NCBI RefSeq assembly: GCF_007115105.1
Contig: NZ_SULJ01000014.1
Coordinates: 17,237-81,152, forward strand
Origin: Clostridium sp. HBUAS56010
GTDB lineage: Bacteria; Bacillota; Clostridia; Lachnospirales; Lachnospiraceae
Direction of reading: 5' to 3'
Length of the DNA: 63,916 bases
Part shown: piece by piece, positions 53,590 through 62,154 of the stretch
Layout of the letters: every line of letters begins with the position of its first letter
Numbering within the stretch: position 1 is the stretch's first letter
Translations under genes and position numbers: made by a program
The notes under the pieces: generated by a model
Told to the model about the DNA's origin: nothing
The model's database searches: none
What the model saw: only the letters and a program-made list of their open reading frames with translations

Positions 53590-53603
53590 CGAACATACAT
53601 TCG
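53590..53603. promoter_or_regulatory. LexA box before the Y-family polymerase
   Basis: CGAACATACATTCG matches CGAACATATGTTCG at 12 of 14 bases. It lies just upstream of TATAAT elements at 53606 and 53615, covering the likely -35 region. Confidence 0.7.
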
Positions 53604-53638
53604 ATTATAATGTATATAATATAGTTGGAGGTGATGTT

Positions 53639-54901
53639 TTGCAAAAGGTGATTTTTCATATTGACGTAAACTCTGCATTTTTGAGTTGGGAAGCTGTGTA
53701 TAGACTCTACCATTTAGGAGGTACATTAGACTTAAGAGATATTCCATCTGCTGTCGGAGGAGACGTATCAAAAAGACATGGCATAATACTCGCTAAAAGC
53801 ATACCTGCTAAAAAATATAAAATACAAACGGGTGAGCCAGTAACGGACGCTATAAGAAAATGTCCAGATATAGTAATAGTACCACCCAATTATAATCTTT
53901 ATCAAAAATCTTCACAGGCGTTTGTTGACATTATAAAAGAATATAGTCCAGCCGTCGAGCAGTACTCTATAGACGAAGTGTTTGTCGACATGACAGGGAC
54001 AATTAATCTATTCGGTGATCCGAAAGAAGTGGCTGATAGTATAAGAGAGAGAATATACAACGAACTTGGATTTACTGTAAACATTGGAATATCAAGCAAT
54101 AAAGTATTAGCAAAAATGGCGTCGGATTTTAAAAAGCCTAATTATACTCATACCTTATGGCTTGATGAAATTAAGGATAAAATGTGGATATTACCCGTAT
54201 CAGATCTATTTTTTGTTGGTAGAGCAACAACCAAAAAGTTATATGGAATTGGAATTAAAACAATCGGTGAATTAGCACAAACAGATTTAAAAACAATGAA
54301 GGCACACCTTGGGAAACATGGTGAGGTAATATGGTCATTTGCCAACGGTATAGATTTTTCCTCTGTTGAACCAATTCCACCTCCTAATAAGGGGTATGGT
54401 AATAGTACGACAATTTCATTTGATGTGACCGATGTTCAAACAGCCAAGTTGGTACTACTTTCGTTAGCCGAAACAGTGTCAGCAAGGTTAAGAGTTGATG
54501 ACGTAAAAATAAAAGTAGTTTCCGTAGGGATTAGAGATTGCAATCTTAGATATTACAGTCATCAAAATAAATTAAGTGTGGCTACAAATATAACCAAAGA
54601 AATATACGAGGCTGCATGTAAAATTTTCGACGAAGCATGGGATAAGGTGCCTATACGCCATCTCGGAATACACACTAGTCAAGTTGTGAGCGAAGAAACA
54701 AGGCAACTGAATTTATTTGACGGTTATGACTATGAGAAGTTTGAAAAATTAGATAAAGCAATAGATAATATACGTAAGAGATTTGGAACGGACTCTGTTG
54801 TAAGAGCAAGCTTTGCCAAGTCCGGAAAGATTGACCATATGAGTGGTGGAATAAGTCGTGAAAAGCGAACTGTTGATTATAACAAACAAAATGTATTATA
54901 G
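53639..54901 (+). CDS. Y-family DNA polymerase (DinB/UmuC type)
   Basis: A 420-residue translesion polymerase. The TTG at 53639 is chosen because GGAGG lies seven bases upstream and the protein then begins with the conserved H-I-D-V-N-S-A-F-L-S-W. The active site S-I-D-E-V-F-V-D at ~106 holds the acidic pair, and S-S-N-K-V-L-A-K-M-A-S-D follows at ~150. A little-finger domain spans ~240-350. Q-L-N-L-F at ~358 is a beta-clamp-binding motif. An SOS box lies upstream. Confidence 0.92.
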   Translation: MQKVIFHIDVNSAFLSWEAVYRLYHLGGTLDLRDIPSAVGGDVSKRHGIILAKSIPAKKYKIQTGEPVTDAIRKCPDIVIVPPNYNLYQKSSQAFVDIIKEYSPAVEQYSIDEVFVDMTGTINLFGDPKEVADSIRERIYNELGFTVNIGISSNKVLAKMASDFKKPNYTHTLWLDEIKDKMWILPVSDLFFVGRATTKKLYGIGIKTIGELAQTDLKTMKAHLGKHGEVIWSFANGIDFSSVEPIPPPNKGYGNSTTISFDVTDVQTAKLVLLSLAETVSARLRVDDVKIKVVSVGIRDCNLRYYSHQNKLSVATNITKEIYEAACKIFDEAWDKVPIRHLGIHTSQVVSEETRQLNLFDGYDYEKFEKLDKAIDNIRKRFGTDSVVRASFAKSGKIDHMSGGISREKRTVDYNKQNVL

Positions 54902-54909
54902 GTGATAAT

Positions 54910-55221
54910 ATGAGTGCTTTTGGAATCGGAACAAATACAAATGATATAGACAGCGGCGAGATAAGAGGAAAAATGTATCATATCGCATGTAAAGTATGGT
55001 TTACTGCCAGTTGTAGCCCAAGACCACTAAGCATCAAATTTGAAGGCGACGACGGGATAATACAAAGCGTGACTGATATTTGCATTAAAAGCAGTGAGGA
55101 TAAAAATTACTCCGGTATTGCATCAAAGGAGTTTCTGTGTGAATCAATAATTGGCGGGTTTTTGCGGGACTTTAAATTAATATTTTTTATAGAATCATGT
55201 AAATGGATTATGGTAATATGA
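54910..55221 (+). CDS. Conserved partner of the Y-family polymerase
   Basis: A 103-residue protein starting eight bases after the polymerase stop behind GGTGAT. It shows R-G-K-M-Y-H-I-A-C-K-V-W-F-T at ~19, I-K-F-E-G-D-D-G-I-I at ~42, S-E-D-K-N-Y-S-G-I at ~62 and F-K-L-I-F-F-I-E-S-C-K-W at ~88. Small proteins of this pattern commonly follow UmuC-like genes in Firmicutes elements. Function unknown; coupling suggests an accessory role in lesion bypass. Confidence 0.65.
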   Translation: MSAFGIGTNTNDIDSGEIRGKMYHIACKVWFTASCSPRPLSIKFEGDDGIIQSVTDICIKSSEDKNYSGIASKEFLCESIIGGFLRDFKLIFFIESCKWIMVI

Positions 55222-55290
55222 TTTTATGTTAATAATGGGCATAATGGAATAGAGGTATGAATCAATTAAGTATAGAAACGAGGTAGGGGT

Positions 55291-55848
55291 ATGTGTGGAA
55301 GATATTATATCGAAATAGATAATGTGGAGCTGCAATCAATAATTGCTGCTGTAGAGAGAAAAACTGCTATTAAGACAGGTGAAATATATCCAACAAATAC
55401 AGTTCCTGTATTATCACCTACTGGAGATATGACGGCTATGCGTTGGGGTTTTCCAAAATACGATGGGAAAGGCGAGGTTATAAATGCCAGAAGTGAGACA
55501 GCAGTAGAAAAGAATATGTTTCGAAAACCTATGGCTGAAGGACGTTGTTTAATCCCCGCCAGTTGGTATTTTGAATGGGAAAAGCAAGGCTCTAAGAAAA
55601 TTAAACAAAGATTATATTCTCCAGATAATGATATTTTATGGTTGGCTGGCTTATCAAAAATAGACCATAAGACAGGCGAATCCATTTTTGTTATTCTGAC
55701 TCGTCCTGCATGGTCTGGTATATCCTTTATCCACGATAGGATGCCAGTAATATTGCCAAAAGAAAAACATGATGAATGGCTCAATGGGAACGATCCGGTA
55801 AATACTATGATTAATTCTGTTCAAAAATTAGAACATCAAACAACATGA
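55291..55848 (+). CDS. SRAP (HMCES/YedK-like) abasic-site DNA-crosslinking protein
   Basis: A 185-residue SRAP domain. The catalytic Cys2 (M-C-G-R-Y) is present at the N-terminus, with N-A-R-S-E-T-A at ~68, P-A-S-W-Y-F-E-W at ~91 holding the active-site Glu, and the His of I-H-D-R-M-P-V at ~150. SRAP proteins shield abasic sites in single-stranded DNA by a thiazolidine link. GAGGTAGGGG precedes the ATG. It is followed by Ku and a ligase. Confidence 0.92.
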   Translation: MCGRYYIEIDNVELQSIIAAVERKTAIKTGEIYPTNTVPVLSPTGDMTAMRWGFPKYDGKGEVINARSETAVEKNMFRKPMAEGRCLIPASWYFEWEKQGSKKIKQRLYSPDNDILWLAGLSKIDHKTGESIFVILTRPAWSGISFIHDRMPVILPKEKHDEWLNGNDPVNTMINSVQKLEHQTT

Positions 55849-55916
55849 CGTGGCTTCTCTATATGTATAAATAAGCACCCATTAATCCACACTAAAAATA
55901 AAAAGGCGGTGTTAAT

Positions 55917-56693
55917 ATGGCAGTAGCACATAAAAGCGCTATTAGTGTTGGGTTACTTTATATACCCGTTGGTTTATACAAAACCACAAAAGATATAACG
56001 GTTAGTTTTAATCAACTTTGTAAAGACACACACGAGAGAGTTAAGTATAAAAAAATATGTCCATCTTGTAACAAAGAGGTAGACTCAAGTGGAATTATAA
56101 AAGGTTATGAATATGAAAAAGGCAAATATGTTACATTTACAGAAGATGAACTTGAAAGGATCAAAACCAAGAAAGATAAAACAATACACATAGAACACTT
56201 TGCAAAATTATCAGATGTAGATCAAATATTTTATGAAAAGAATTACTATATCGTACCAGAACCAGGAGCTGAAAAGGCATGTGAACTATTGAGACAAGCA
56301 ATGTTGTCGCAGAAGAAGGTTGGTATAGCAAAAACTGTTATAGGAGCTACAGAAAATCTAATGGTATTGTATCCTACGAAAGAATGTATAATTGCCAAAA
56401 CATTATATTATCAGGCTGAGATTCAAGCGGTGCCAGTAACAGTAACTAAGGCAGATGTTACAAAACCAGAGGTAGATATGGCAAAAACCATGATCGAATC
56501 CATGACTAAATCTTTTGATCCTAGCCTATACCACGATGAATATCAAGAAAGACTGAGACAGGCTATTGAAAGTAAGATAAATGGAAAAGAAATCGTAAAT
56601 GCTGATACAGGATCACAAAACAATATTATTGATCTTATGGAAGCTATGAAGAAAACCGTTGAAATGGCAAAAGGGAATAAAGGATTAGCATAA
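55917..56693 (+). CDS. ku: Ku-type DNA end-binding protein
   Basis: A 258-residue bacterial Ku. It starts with the S-I-S-V-G-L-like strand (A-I-S-V-G-L-L-Y-I-P-V-G-L-Y), then H-E-R-V-K-Y-K-K-I-C-P at ~40, K-G-Y-E-Y-E-K-G-K-Y-V at ~63, and the ring core to ~200. The C-terminus is short and lysine-poor. Ku binds double-strand ends and recruits a ligase for end joining. Its stop overlaps the ligase start as TAATG. AAGGCGGTG precedes the ATG. Confidence 0.93.
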   Translation: MAVAHKSAISVGLLYIPVGLYKTTKDITVSFNQLCKDTHERVKYKKICPSCNKEVDSSGIIKGYEYEKGKYVTFTEDELERIKTKKDKTIHIEHFAKLSDVDQIFYEKNYYIVPEPGAEKACELLRQAMLSQKKVGIAKTVIGATENLMVLYPTKECIIAKTLYYQAEIQAVPVTVTKADVTKPEVDMAKTMIESMTKSFDPSLYHDEYQERLRQAIESKINGKEIVNADTGSQNNIIDLMEAMKKTVEMAKGNKGLA

Positions 56694-57622
56694 TGGATAT
56701 TTTTGATACAAAGAACATTAGCCCTATGCTTATATCCGAAATGCAAGACCCATTCAATTCACCAGAATATATTTATGAGATAAAATGGGACGGTATTAGA
56801 TGTGTGTCTTTTCTGAGTGATGAAACAGATATGCGTAATAAGCGAAACAAACTTATGATTCCCATATTTCCTGAATTGGAGAACCTGCACAAACAAGTTA
56901 AAACTAAGTGCATCCTTGACCACGAATTGCTTGTTCTCAGGAGCGGAGTGCCTGATTTTTATGAAGTACAAAAACGGGCATTGATGTCTAACCCATTTAA
57001 AATTAAATTAGCTTCCGATAGATTCCCAGCGAGCATAATAGCTTATGATATTTTATATTACAAAGACAAGGAAATAACTATGCTCCCGCTTATTGAGCGC
57101 AAAAAGTATCTTGAAGATGTTGTGATGGAAAATAATTTAATATCTGTATCTCGATATGTTGAAAAAGATGGAATTAAACTATATGAGCTTGTTAAAGCCA
57201 AATCTCTTGAAGGGATTGTTGCCAAAAGAAAAGATAGTTTGTATTGGCAAGGAAAGAAAACGAAAGACTGGATTAAATGTAAAGTAATGTCAACAGAAGA
57301 TTGCGTAATATGCGGCTATATACTCAAGGCTAATAATATGACCAGTCTTGTATTGGGGCAGTATGATGATGATGTGCTTACCTATAGGGGTCACGTAACC
57401 CTTGGCGTGAGTCTTAGGATATTAAATCAGCATAAGTATAAGGTGGTTGATTATTCGCCATTTGGATACATTCCAGAAGGCAATTCTGAGGCTGTATGGC
57501 TTACTCCTGAACTGGTTTGTATCGTTGAATCAATGCCCACTGAAAAAGATGGCTTTAGACAACCTGTTTTTAAGGGAATTAGAGATGATAAGGCAGCAAG
57601 AGAGTGTATTTTGAGATCTTAA
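56693..57622 (+). CDS. ATP-dependent DNA ligase (LigD-type ligase domain)
   Basis: A 309-residue ligase. Motif I Y-E-I-K-W-D-G-I-R at ~24 holds the adenylated Lys; D-H-E-L-L-V-L is motif III at ~76; L-E-G-I-V-A-K-R-K at ~172 is motif IV; and K-D-W-I-K-C-K at ~195 is motif V. An OB-fold domain completes it. It has only the ligase part of LigD, without polymerase or phosphoesterase domains. Coupled to Ku, it forms a minimal end-joining pair. Confidence 0.93.
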   Translation: MDIFDTKNISPMLISEMQDPFNSPEYIYEIKWDGIRCVSFLSDETDMRNKRNKLMIPIFPELENLHKQVKTKCILDHELLVLRSGVPDFYEVQKRALMSNPFKIKLASDRFPASIIAYDILYYKDKEITMLPLIERKKYLEDVVMENNLISVSRYVEKDGIKLYELVKAKSLEGIVAKRKDSLYWQGKKTKDWIKCKVMSTEDCVICGYILKANNMTSLVLGQYDDDVLTYRGHVTLGVSLRILNQHKYKVVDYSPFGYIPEGNSEAVWLTPELVCIVESMPTEKDGFRQPVFKGIRDDKAARECILRS

Positions 57623-57672
57623 TAAAAACAATATTTTATCGTAAAAATGAAACGAGATTGAGAAATTAAAAG

Positions 57673-57706
57673 TAGCTGACAAAGATTATACTTATCTTGT
57701 CAGCTA
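57673..57706. terminator. Bidirectional terminator between ligase and tail genes
   Basis: TAGCTGACAA and TTGTCAGCTA form a perfect 10-bp stem between convergent genes, with further pairing inside. T-rich runs flank it on both strands. Confidence 0.7.
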
Positions 57707-57714
57707 TATATTAA

Positions 57715-57852
57715 TTATCTCTCATACTCTTTCCCTGTGATCTCCCGGTACTCGTCCACCGTGATCCATTTACCTACTGCGTTCCATACCCAATTTAAGG
57801 GCCATAAATTTTCTGTGTAAAAATACTTTACCTTTTCATAATTCTTACTCAT
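57715..57852 (-). CDS. XkdX family phage protein
   Basis: A 45-codon minus-strand gene: M-S-K-N-Y-E-K-V-K-Y-F-Y, W-V-W-N-A-V, then G-K-W-I-T-V-D-E-Y-R-E-I-T-G-K-E-Y. The pattern (Y.kvk.fy...W.....v..WIt..Ey.eitG..Y) is that of XkdX, a small protein found after tail and fibre genes. It overlaps the end of the upstream gene by eight bases. AGGAGGT precedes the ATG. Confidence 0.85.
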   Translation of the reverse strand: MSKNYEKVKYFYTENLWPLNWVWNAVGKWITVDEYREITGKEYER

Positions 57853-58117
57853 AACCTACCTCCATTTCTACTCCTGACATCATGGATAGATACTCAACCT
57901 GTGCGGTAAGCTTTTCAATCTGGATCAATAATGAACTTTCTTTGGATTTAACAATAACGACCTTTGGGTCTTCTTTGTCTGAGAGGTCAATCCTCTGGAT
58001 GCTGTCTCCATCTGCCATATCAAATACTTTACAGGATGTTTCTTTATAAGGGATTTCCCTACCGTATTCAGCAGTTAAAATACGCCCTGTTTCGTCATAT
58101 ATAATACATACTTTCAT
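57845..58117 (-). CDS. Small phage tail-region protein
   Basis: A 90-residue protein: M-K-V-C-I-I-Y-D-E-T-G-R-I-L, a mixed middle, then a C-terminal coiled coil (L-L-I-Q-I-E-K-L-T-A-Q-V-E-Y-L). GAGGAGGAAAC precedes the start. Genes of this size and place, between the fibre and xkdX, are common in Firmicutes siphophages. Its function is unknown. Confidence 0.65.
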   Translation of the reverse strand: MKVCIIYDETGRILTAEYGREIPYKETSCKVFDMADGDSIQRIDLSDKEDPKVVIVKSKESSLLIQIEKLTAQVEYLSMMSGVEMEVGYE

Positions 58118-58135
58118 ACTGTTGCGTTTCCTCCT

Positions 58136-58576
58136 CTAATTTAAAAATTCTATTCTATTTATAATGCTCTTAGTGCTTGGTAGCGGCACTGAGTCTGACC
58201 TAGATTCAAAACCAATGTTTATAAAAAAATGCTCATTTATATCAGAAATGTCTACATCATAAGTACCAAACTGCTTCTGAGTAATTGTCAGGTATTTACT
58301 TCTTATATATTTACGATCACTCGCACGAATGAAACCGGTGAAAAACTGAACACTCGAATCCCGTGCATCTATAAAAGACCATAAAGTGAACCTAATAAAT
58401 CTGAACGGTGATAAATTAATCGAAATATTATTACCAATTGTTGCAAACCCTACATGAGCCCCCGTCCTGCTATATTCAAAGTTCAAACCCTCAGAATTGA
58501 TATAGAATGGTCCGTACCCCGCATATCTTGTTTGCACGCCTCCAGCGAGGACACCCGAAAACGTGCCATTTAAAAA
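58136..58576 (-). CDS. Downstream half of a tail-fibre protein, probably read by -1 frameshift
   Basis: This frame is open across the stop of the upstream gene. From the T5 run at 58576-58572 it reads F-L-N-G-T-F-S-G-V-L-A-G-G, then on through Q-T-R-Y-A-G-Y-G to L-N-stop, about 146 codons. A GTG at 58537 exists but its GGAGG is only one base away, too close for normal initiation. Sequence between the shift point and that GTG looks coding, so fusion to the preceding 179-residue product by -1 slippage is likely. A sequencing error or a true mutation would look the same. Confidence 0.55.
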   Translation of the reverse strand, partial: FLNGTFSGVLAGGVQTRYAGYGPFYINSEGLNFEYSRTGAHVGFATIGNNISINLSPFRFIRFTLWSFIDARDSSVQFFTGFIRASDRKYIRSKYLTITQKQFGTYDVDISDINEHFFINIGFESRSDSVPLPSTKSIINRIEFLN

Positions 58577-59109
58577 GCCGTTTGACCTACTGCAAGGTAA
58601 CTGTAATCGACCATAGTGCCAATCGTGCCACCTATGTTAACTCCATTTCTCACATTGGCAGGGGTAAGATTAGATACTCCGTTCACTACCACATTACCGG
58701 TCATATACTTCCCGGAACTTGCCACAGTCTGTTGAGACGCGGTAGGGTTAATAGTCTGCCCTCCCATAGATGCAATATTACCAGTGATCTTACTCCCATT
58801 CACCCAAGCTGTTTCTCCATTTAACATCTTTGATGAAGTAACTGTTCCCCTAGTCTGACTTGCCAAACTATTAGCGTTTACCGAAAAAGGTTGAGCATGA
58901 TACCCTCCCTTAACTAAAAAAGAACCACCCGCATTCAAATTTTGATTTGCCGTAATCCCATTATCAATCATTATACCAACACCTTTTTCATCATCTGTGT
59001 CAGCCCCAACGTATCCCAATCCTTCTAAAACATAATCTTTAGTGACAGTAAGTTCATCGGAACCGATTCCGCCACCACCACTAATATTTGTTTTTCCACT
59101 TTTAGCCAT
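58570..59109 (-). CDS. Phage tail-fibre/adhesin-like protein (upstream half)
   Basis: A 179-residue protein with a glycine-rich start (N-I-S-G-G-G-G-I-G-S-D) and repeated fibre-like turns (K-I-T-G-N-I-A-S-M-G-G-Q-T-I-N-P, G-K-Y-M-T-G-N-V-V-V-N-G-V). The G-S-K-I-T-G-N-I-pattern is typical of phage fibre or collar proteins. The frame ends at TAA 58572-58570 directly at a T5 run, while the -1 frame stays open. Its start overlaps the stop of the upstream gene. Confidence 0.75.
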   Translation of the reverse strand: MAKSGKTNISGGGGIGSDELTVTKDYVLEGLGYVGADTDDEKGVGIMIDNGITANQNLNAGGSFLVKGGYHAQPFSVNANSLASQTRGTVTSSKMLNGETAWVNGSKITGNIASMGGQTINPTASQQTVASSGKYMTGNVVVNGVSNLTPANVRNGVNIGGTIGTMVDYSYLAVGQTAF

Positions 59110-59729
59110 TAATTTCTCACCAACCTTATCTCTTTAATCGTTAATTCTGCTTTTGGTAACTTGTTTACTTTAAACGTAATATTACCTGCCCCTGAGTCAT
59201 CTTGTATGTAAATTAAGGCTTTTGACGCAATTATAATACTTGCAGAAGCAAAATCCACCTCTACACGATCATTTGCAAGTATTGATGAATTACTATACAC
59301 GTACGTTAAGTTACTTCCCCATGCACTTACCGGAATTTTAATATTAGAAGCAATTACTATACCGGAAAGGAACTCCGTTTTTTCAGCTGAATAAGCATTT
59401 GTCTTTTTGTCATTTCCAGTAGCAGTATCATTAATCCCAATCGTATTCTGCGATATAGTTGTTATCATATCTTCGACATTCTCCAGATAATACTTCTCTA
59501 CTGCTTTAATAGCATCTTGGATAGAATTAATCCTATCGGCGTTAATCAAAACCTTCAAAAGGTCAGGATTATTTGAAATTACTTCTGCTGCAGCAGTAAA
59601 GTCTTTGTTTGAAATAGCTGTTTGATAAGACACCATTGCATCAACTAAACTTGCTGATATGTCTTGCATGTTGTCAAAGTTGTCAATTGCACCTGGAAAC
59701 TGGCTATGTGGATATTCTTCATAAGCCAT
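59109..59729 (-). CDS. Phage baseplate/fibre-region protein
   Basis: A 206-residue protein. The N-terminal ~90 residues are helical (A-I-D-N-F-D-N-M-Q-D-I-S-A-S-L-V-D), and the C-terminal half is beta-rich (S-G-I-V-I-A-S-N-I-K-I-P-V, A-L-I-Y-I-Q-D-D). No domain family is recognised. GGAAGTG precedes the ATG. Position after the Tal-like gene suggests a baseplate or fibre-anchoring part. Confidence 0.6.
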   Translation of the reverse strand: MAYEEYPHSQFPGAIDNFDNMQDISASLVDAMVSYQTAISNKDFTAAAEVISNNPDLLKVLINADRINSIQDAIKAVEKYYLENVEDMITTISQNTIGINDTATGNDKKTNAYSAEKTEFLSGIVIASNIKIPVSAWGSNLTYVYSNSSILANDRVEVDFASASIIIASKALIYIQDDSGAGNITFKVNKLPKAELTIKEIRLVRN

Positions 59730-59744
59730 TTAATCACTTCCTTT

Positions 59745-61229
59745 CTAATTTCCATATTTTCTGTTATAAACAAAAGAAAAGCTCTCTAAAAATTTAAAGA
59801 GAGTAACCGTCATTGTTCCATCACCCGAATTCCAACTTAGATTTTTCACAATATATTGATTCTTGAGATTATTATATTTGGGGCTGTATTCAATTTTTTT
59901 ATTTACCTCTAGCCATGGTATAACCACCATGGTAAGCGTAATTGTATCCATCATTGCCGTTGTTTGATATGTTAAATATTCAGCTTGATTATAACAGGCC
60001 GCGTCATCACTTAACGATTCGTACTCAATAGACTTTAATATCTCATATCCAAGTTTTGTTGTAGAAAACGGGCAATCCTCTGATGTTTCCTCATACCGCC
60101 CGTAACACTGAAAGTTTCCAAGTAAATACAATGAATTACCAGAAACAGAACGCCGATATCTGAACACATATATTTTATCTACTTCTAAAACATTTGCTTT
60201 TAATGCGTTCCCGTCACCATCGACAATTGGAATAGCAGTGTACCCATTAATTGAGAATGAGGGGGAGTCTGCATTAGTAGATGATACTTTATATGCCAAC
60301 CGTGTAAGGTTATCTACATCGTCCCACGAATTATACTGAGAAAAATCAACTCTATATGTGTTATTGGAATATGTGGAAGTGGAAGAGTAACGGTCTCTAT
60401 TTTCAAGTTCCAATACTTTTCCCCACACTTCGGTAACATTATATATACCAGAAAAACTACTAGATGTTTCTTCGCTTATCACCAAGCCATTTAAGATTTG
60501 GTCGTTTAAAACAACATTATCTTCTAAGTAAGTTGGAACTTTTCTCCATATAAACACACCGTCTTCATCAAAATAAAACTCCCATGAATCATATAAGTCT
60601 CTAATTTTCGTCCATATGCTTGCAAACGTTGAACCGGTTGGAAATGTTAAATCATATGGAATTTCTTTGCCAATATCTTCAACCACATAATTTTTAATCC
60701 CGGCTAAATTTAATATCCCAATAATAGAAGTTCGTATATCTTCACCTGCCGGGATAGATAAACTCTGTATTGTATAATTTGAGGAATTGTTAGCGGAGCC
60801 ATATCCTGTTAATTGACCGTTTAGTGTTCCGTCATATTGAGCCATCATATCAGCACATGAAAGAGAAAGAAGCTTCTGATTTTTAGAATATGAATACTTC
60901 ATGGTCACGTAACAAAATATTCCTAACTTGTACCATACAATTTCTTTACTTCTCTGACTTCGAATACCATAATACACTTTCAACCTTTTATCTATCCATA
61001 TTTTCTTATCATTGCCAATAATAAATGTAGAATCTAATATGGACATATTGCAGGTGTATGTTCGCCTCTGAATTGATTCTGAATCTTGCGAAAAACTATC
61101 AGATATTATTACACCCTCAAGAGAATCTAAGGTCTTAAAATCGGAGTCCATTAATTCAACCTTGATTCTCATTTCTTGTTTTCCTTGATGAAGAATGTTT
61201 ATATCATTTTGCGTAACTACGTGACCCAT
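59745..61229 (-). CDS. Phage tail-associated protein with DUF5048-like region
   Basis: A 494-residue protein. It opens M-G-H-V-V-T-Q-N-D-I-N-I-L-H-Q-G-K-Q-E, has a middle resembling DUF5048 and tail hub proteins (Y-K-L-G-I-F-C-Y-V-T, S-W-E-F-Y-F-D-E-D-G-V-F-I-W), and ends with a pattern seen in tail-tip proteins (I-V-K-N-L-S-W-N-S-G-D-G-T-M-T-V-T). It probably forms the baseplate hub or Tal region of a siphophage tail. Lysin motifs are not seen. Confidence 0.7.
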   Translation of the reverse strand: MGHVVTQNDINILHQGKQEMRIKVELMDSDFKTLDSLEGVIISDSFSQDSESIQRRTYTCNMSILDSTFIIGNDKKIWIDKRLKVYYGIRSQRSKEIVWYKLGIFCYVTMKYSYSKNQKLLSLSCADMMAQYDGTLNGQLTGYGSANNSSNYTIQSLSIPAGEDIRTSIIGILNLAGIKNYVVEDIGKEIPYDLTFPTGSTFASIWTKIRDLYDSWEFYFDEDGVFIWRKVPTYLEDNVVLNDQILNGLVISEETSSSFSGIYNVTEVWGKVLELENRDRYSSTSTYSNNTYRVDFSQYNSWDDVDNLTRLAYKVSSTNADSPSFSINGYTAIPIVDGDGNALKANVLEVDKIYVFRYRRSVSGNSLYLLGNFQCYGRYEETSEDCPFSTTKLGYEILKSIEYESLSDDAACYNQAEYLTYQTTAMMDTITLTMVVIPWLEVNKKIEYSPKYNNLKNQYIVKNLSWNSGDGTMTVTLFKFLESFSFVYNRKYGN

Positions 61230-61243
61230 ATTTCACCTCAATT

Positions 61244-62137
61244 CTATCCATCTATATTTGTATTAAGCAATCCATTGTAATATAAATCGTTTGTACTATA
61301 AGCATCACCGCATTCAGCGACGCTAAATTTTGTTATTACATGTAACGGGTGATCAGATTCTTCGGAAATTTCATCACTTGTGACTCCAATCATCCAAACA
61401 TTGCCAAAGTAGTCTTTTAAGATTTTTACATTACCGTTTGTGAGAAAGTCATATATAATATTTCTGTATTTCCAAGATGTTTCAGTCTGCCAATTGCAAT
61501 CGGTATTTTCGATAAAACAACACTTGATATCTCCAGCATAATAATTGGTTAAACCGCCCTTGAAAATAATAGGTGTTTTTCTACCAAGGGGTTCAATCGT
61601 TCCCGTTCGCTGAATACGTCTCTTGTTGAAATCTGTATCTAATATCATTGGGTAGGAAACATCTTTTTCACAAATAAAATAAGAGTCAAATTTTGACTCT
61701 ATTGTACTTATAATATAATCATTTTCTCCTCCAGAAATTACAGGGACGTATGCAAAAGACACTGTGCCTACAGGGGCGTAGTAGTGCATAATATCAACAA
61801 TAAAATCTTCCTTTGATTCGATTTTTTTCTCATATATTGTTTTGAATTTATTATCATAAGCTGTTTTCCGTTTAATTCTTATATATTCAACAATATTTTC
61901 GGTAAAGTTTACATTACCACCATGCAAATTACCTTTGAAGTAAGCATGTAGTCTCGTGTTGAAAGTCCATTCAGATGGGATATTTCCATCAAAATCATCA
62001 ACATTAATAATATCTTCCGAAAAATATGCTTCGTCATAAATGGCTGATTTTATTGTCAAATATTCAATGTTCTCCGGAGAAACAGGAGATATGTTAAATG
62101 ACTCCTTTGATGCTGCAAAACTAAATCCTAAAATCAT
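61244..62137 (-). CDS. Phage distal-tail-region protein
   Basis: A 297-residue, beta-rich protein with no recognised domain. Segments such as E-Y-I-R-I-K-R-K-T, G-R-K-T-P-I-I-F-K-G-G and L-K-D-Y-F-G-N-V-W-M-I-G-V-T are compatible with a distal tail or baseplate protein. GGAGACG precedes the ATG. It lies 14 bases from the DUF5048-like gene in a tail operon. Confidence 0.6.
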   Translation of the reverse strand: MILGFSFAASKESFNISPVSPENIEYLTIKSAIYDEAYFSEDIINVDDFDGNIPSEWTFNTRLHAYFKGNLHGGNVNFTENIVEYIRIKRKTAYDNKFKTIYEKKIESKEDFIVDIMHYYAPVGTVSFAYVPVISGGENDYIISTIESKFDSYFICEKDVSYPMILDTDFNKRRIQRTGTIEPLGRKTPIIFKGGLTNYYAGDIKCCFIENTDCNWQTETSWKYRNIIYDFLTNGNVKILKDYFGNVWMIGVTSDEISEESDHPLHVITKFSVAECGDAYSTNDLYYNGLLNTNIDG

Positions 62138-62154
62138 AAAAACGTCTCCTTTCT

